The notes below the pieces were generated by a model, which saw only the letters and a list, made by a program, of their open reading frames with translations, was not told the DNA's origin and made no database searches. Below are positions 60,110-64,000 of a DNA stretch of 64,000 bases, one piece after another; positions within the stretch are counted from its first letter, which is position 1, and each line of letters starts with the position of its first letter. The position numbers and the translations under genes are program-made. Source of the DNA: Nemopilema nomurai (lineage: Eukaryota > Cnidaria > Scyphozoa > Rhizostomeae > Rhizostomatidae); assembly GCA_003864495.1 (NCBI GenBank), contig ML133426.1, forward strand, positions 3,038,001 to 3,102,000, written 5' to 3'.

Positions 60110-60973
60110 GTCCTCCTATTTTGGGGAATTTTTTTCAAAAATCAAATCTTGCAATTTATTTTTATCATCAAGTTATTTTCCTCTTTGTGGTTGGAAATTT
60201 TACACAAAGACCCAAACCGTCCCTGATCCACTTTAATTCGAAGGTATTTATTTCACTCTCTTCAGATTCTCAAGAAAATTATCTTTCCCCAGTAGCACTT
60301 GAAATCCCACCTGTCGCATTAAGCTTTAATAATTTGGCAATTTTTGGAACATTTTCTTGGAGGTGAAATTAATAAACAAATTCCAACATCCCAGTTATCG
60401 ACCTTCCTTTCATGAAGACAGAATCTCTGGCCTATTGGGCATTTTGCTGTCAGAGAAACCCACGCATGATCGAGTAGTCGGTTTCTGTCCAAGTTTGAGA
60501 AACATCTGGACTGGACAATAAAAATGGCCAACAGACTTTCTTTGCTTTCTACTCCCACATGGCCAGTACCATTACTTGCTGTACCACGCAGCCTGAACTA
60601 CTCTTTTCGATTGCCATGAATTTCTGCCTAACGATCTGCTACTTGTCTGCAGCTGTCATTCCTCACAATAAGGCAATGTCTCGATCATTTACCTACTCTT
60701 GACTTCGAAGCTGTGCCGTAACTTAATCAAAGAATGTTCCCTACCAGTTGAAGCTAAATTTTGCAAAACTTAGTATGGCAGCGTAAACACTCAATGGGCA
60801 TGACTAAAACACAGGGTATGGTCATGCTCATAGTTATGGGCATGACTAAATTGGAAACCCTCTGTTTTACTCATGCCCGACAATAGAAGAGCCCCTTCGG
60901 AGGAGCCCGTAATCTTGCGTAGAACCATAGGGCTTCAAACGCGAATGGCATATGCTACTCATTAGAAGGAAGG
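60110..60973. other. Spacer with a GCATGACTAA hairpin
   Basis: No gene recognised. An inverted repeat (GGGCATGACTAAAACA..., 60796-60816 and 60858-60878, about 21 bp with two mismatches) resembles the internal hairpins of the hAT at 57380-59549 and may be a fragment of the same family. Confidence 0.5.
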
Positions 60974-63900
60974 GGTCTAAGTGTCCTCATATAGGGTTCA
61001 GTACTGCGACGCTCGCGACGCTGTTTTAGAGTGTGTGTATTTATTGTGCATTAGTCTAAGTGTCCTCATATAGGGTTCAGTACTGCGACGCTCGCGACGC
61101 TGTTTTAGTGTGTGTATTTTTTGTGCATTGGTCGAAGTGTCCTCATATAGGGTTCAGTACTGCGACGCTCGCGACGCTGTTTTAGAGTGTGTGTATTTAT
61201 TGTGCATTAGTCTAAGTGTCCTCATATAGGGTTCAGTACTGCGACGCTCGCGACGCTGTTTTAGTGTGTGTGTATTTATTGTGCATTAGTCTAAGTGTCC
61301 TCATATAGGGTTCAGTACTGCGACGCTCGCGACGCTGTTTTAGAGTGTGTGTATTTATTGTGCATTAGTCTAAGTGTCCTCATATAGGGTTCAGTACTGC
61401 GACGCTCGCGACGCTGTTTTAGAGTGTGTGTATTTATTGCGCATTAGTCTAAGTGTCCTCATATAGGGTTCAGTACTGCGACGCTCGCGACGCTGTTTTA
61501 TTGTGTGTGTATTTATTGTGCATTAGTCTAAGTGTCCTCATATAGGGTTCAGTACTGCGACGCTCGCGACGCTGTTTTAGAGTGTGTGTATTTATTGCGC
61601 ATTAGTCTAAGTGTCCTCATATAGGGTTCAGTACTGCGACGCTCGCGACGCTGTTTTAGAGTGTGTGTATTTATTGTGCATTAGTCTAAGTGTCCTCATA
61701 TAGGGTTCAGTACTTCGACGCTCGCGACGCTGTTTTAGTGTGTGTGTATTTATTGTGCATTGGTCTAAGTGTCCTCATATAGGGTTCAGTACTTCGACGC
61801 TCGCGACGCTGTTTTAGTGTGTGTGTATTTATTGCGCATTAGTCTAAGTGTCCTCATATAGGGTTCAGTACTTCGACGCTCGCGACGCTGTTTTAGTGTG
61901 TGTGTATTTATTGCGCATTAGTCTAAGTGTCCTCATATAGGGTTCAGTACTGCGACGCTCGCGACGCTGTTTTAGAGTGTGTGTATTTATTGCGCATTAG
62001 TCTAAGTGTCCTCATATAGGGTTCAGTACTTCGACGCTCGCGACGCTGTTTTAGTGTGTTGTATTTATTGTGCATTGTCTAAGTGTCCTCATATAGGGTT
62101 CAGTACTTCGACGCTCGCGACGCTGTTTTAGTGTGTGTGTATTTATTGCGCATTAGTCTAAGTGTCCTCATATAGGGTTCAGTACTGCGACGCTCGCGAC
62201 GCTGTTTTAGTGTGTGTGTATTTATTGCGCATTAGTCTAAGTGTCCTCATATAGGGTTCAGTACTGCGACGCTCGCGACGCTGTTTTAGAGTGTGTGTAT
62301 TTATTGCGCATTAGTCTAAGTGTCCTCATATAGGGTTCAGTACTGCGACGCTCGCGACGCTGTTTTAGTGTGTGTTTTTTATTGCGCATTAGTCTAAGTG
62401 TCCTCATATAGGGTTCAGTACTGCGACGCTCGCGACGCTGTTTTAGATTGTGTGTATTTATTGCGCATTAGTCTAAGTGTCCTCATATAGGGTTCAGTAC
62501 TGCGACGCTCGCGACGCTGTTTTAGTGTGTGTGTATTTATTGCGCATTAGTCTAAGTGTCCTCATATAGGGTTCAGTACTGCGACGCTCGCGACGCTGTT
62601 TTAGAGTGTGTGTATTTATTGTGCATTATCTAAGTGTCCTCATATAGGGTTCAGTACTGCGACGCTCGCGACGCTGTTTTAGAGTGTGTGTATTTATTGT
62701 GCATTAGTCTAAGTGTCCTCATATAGGGTTCAGTACTGCGACGCTCGCGACGCTGTTTTAGAGTGTGTGTATTTATTGTGCATTAGTCTAAGTGTCCTCA
62801 TATAGGGTTCAGTACTGCGACGCTCGCGACGCTGTTTAGAGTGTGTGTATTTATTGCGCATTAGTCTAAGTGTCCTCATATAGGGTTCAGTACTGCGACG
62901 CTCGCGACGCTGTTTTAGAGTGTGTGTATTTATTGCGCATTAAGTGTCCTCATATAGGGTTCAGTACTGCGACGCTCGCGACGCTGTTTTAGAGTGTGTG
63001 TATTTATTGCGCATTAGTCTAAGTGTCCTCATATAGGGTTCAGTACTGCGACGCTCGCGACGCTGTTTTAGAGTGTGTGTATTTATTGCGCATTAGTCTA
63101 AGTGTCCTCATATAGGGTTCAGTACTGCGACGCTCGCGACGCTGTTTTGAGTGTGTGTATTTATTGCGCATTAGTCTAAGTGTCCTCATATAGGGTTCAG
63201 TACTGCGACGCTCGCGACGCTGTTTTAGAGTGTGTGTATTTATTGCGCATTAGTCTAAGTGTCCTCATATAGGGTTCAGTACTGCGACGCTCGCGACGCT
63301 GTTTAGAGTGTGTGTATTTATTGCGCATTAGTCTAAGTGTCCTCATATAGGGTTCAGTACTGCGACGCTCGCGACGCTGTTTTAGAGTGTGTGTATTTAT
63401 TGCGCATTAGTCTAAGTGTCCTCATATAGGGTTCAGTACTGCGACGCTCGCGACGCTGTTTTAGAGTGTGTGTATTTATTGCGCATTAGTCTAAGTGTCC
63501 TCATATAGGGTTCAGTACTGCGACGCTCGCGACGCTGTTTTAGTGTGTGTATTTATTGCGCATTAGTCTAAGTGTCCTCATATAGGGTTCAGTACTGCGA
63601 CGCTCGCGACGCTGTTTTAGAGTGTGTGTATTTATTGCATTAGTCTAAGTGTCCTCATATAGGGTTCAGTACTGCGACGCTCGCGACGCTGTTTTAGTGT
63701 GTGTGTATTTATTGCGCATTAAGTGTCCTCATATAGGGTTCAGTACTGCGACGCTCGCGACGCTGTTTTAGAGTGTGTGTATTTATTGCGCATTAAGTGT
63801 CCTCATATAGGGTTCAGTACTGCGACGCTCGCGACGCTGTTTTAGAGTGTGTGTATTTATTGCGCATTAGTCTAAGTGTCCTCATATAGGGTTCAGTACT

Positions 63901-64000
63901 GCGACGCTCGCGACGCTGTTTTAGAGTGTGTGTATTTATTGCGCATTAGTCTAAGTGTCCTCATATAGGGTTCAGTACTGCGACGCTCGCGACGCTGTTT
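60974..64000. repeat. 79-bp satellite array, continues past window
   Basis: About 38 near-identical head-to-tail copies of a 79-bp unit containing GTCCTCATATAGGGTTCAGT and the CpG-dense GCGACGCTCGCGACGCTG. Variant positions include CTG/CTT before CGACG, GCGCATT/GTGCATT, and TTAGAGTG/TTAGTGTG. A few copies have small deletions (for example loss of TAGTC near 62941). The unit is not a multiple of three and has no ORF. The right end is cut by the window. Confidence 0.98.

Noticed and set aside
60974..64000. CRISPR or rDNA spacer array
   Set aside because: The repeats are head-to-tail 79-mers without spacers, and no rRNA sequence is present.

Overview
This is eukaryotic, almost certainly metazoan, nuclear DNA: AT-rich, intron-bearing, and dense in animal-type transposons. 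One host gene is clear, actin-related protein 2 (Arp2, ACTR2 family). Ten plus-strand exons between 21524 and 45719 add up to 394 codons, the same length as vertebrate Arp2, and every junction has GT/AG splice sites. The transposon mix suggests a cnidarian, possibly a coral or anemone: hAT with DUF4371, MULE with SWIM and C48 domains, PIF/Harbinger, a TTAA element with a THAP domain, Penelope-like, Ty3-like and non-LTR elements, and a P2X7-C-like relic. That assignment is inference.

Layout. 1-657: a decayed LINE tail on the minus strand. 658-11125: a 16-bp minisatellite of roughly 530 copies, split by a minus-strand LINE (1579-3514), with higher-order repeat structure. 11126-13190: no recognisable gene. 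13191-14255: a broken hAT transposase fragment. 14404-19953: a minus-strand MULE-type transposase gene relic (DDE, SWIM zinc finger, Ulp1/C48 protease), cut by a 5'-truncated plus-strand LINE (16684-18248) with a visible 16-bp target duplication. 20458-21129: a candidate MITE. 21180-21523: the Arp2 promoter and 5'UTR region.

21524-45719: the Arp2 gene. Its introns hold a tRNA-derived SINE (intron 1), a 12-bp minisatellite beside exon 3, a Ty3-like integrase relic abutting a Penelope-like RT/GIY-YIG relic (intron 4), a hAT MITE with a perfect 8-bp target duplication (intron 6), a LINE scrap (intron 9) and low-copy dispersed repeats. Poly(A) signals follow at 46159 and 46265.

46540-47782: an internally deleted PIF/Harbinger element with a HARBI1-like helix-turn-helix exon. 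49003-49363: a MITE, followed by a 28-bp perfect palindrome. 50099-57306: a large hAT element with an 830-codon open transposase frame. Inside it sits a 3188-bp TTAA-flanked THAP element (53115-56302), which itself holds a small hAT-like MITE, so three levels are nested. 57380-59549: a non-autonomous hAT with a perfect 8-bp duplication. 59689-60106: a Harbinger MITE. 60974-64000: a 79-bp satellite that runs off the window.

No operon, CRISPR array, rRNA or canonical tRNA gene was seen. The biology is one conserved cytoskeletal gene (Arp2/3 complex, branched-actin nucleation) in a strongly repeat-remodelled neighbourhood. The most unusual parts are the three-level transposon nest with an antisense P2X7-C-like relic, the LINE inside the minisatellite, and the SWIM/C48 MULE with its datable LINE insertion.
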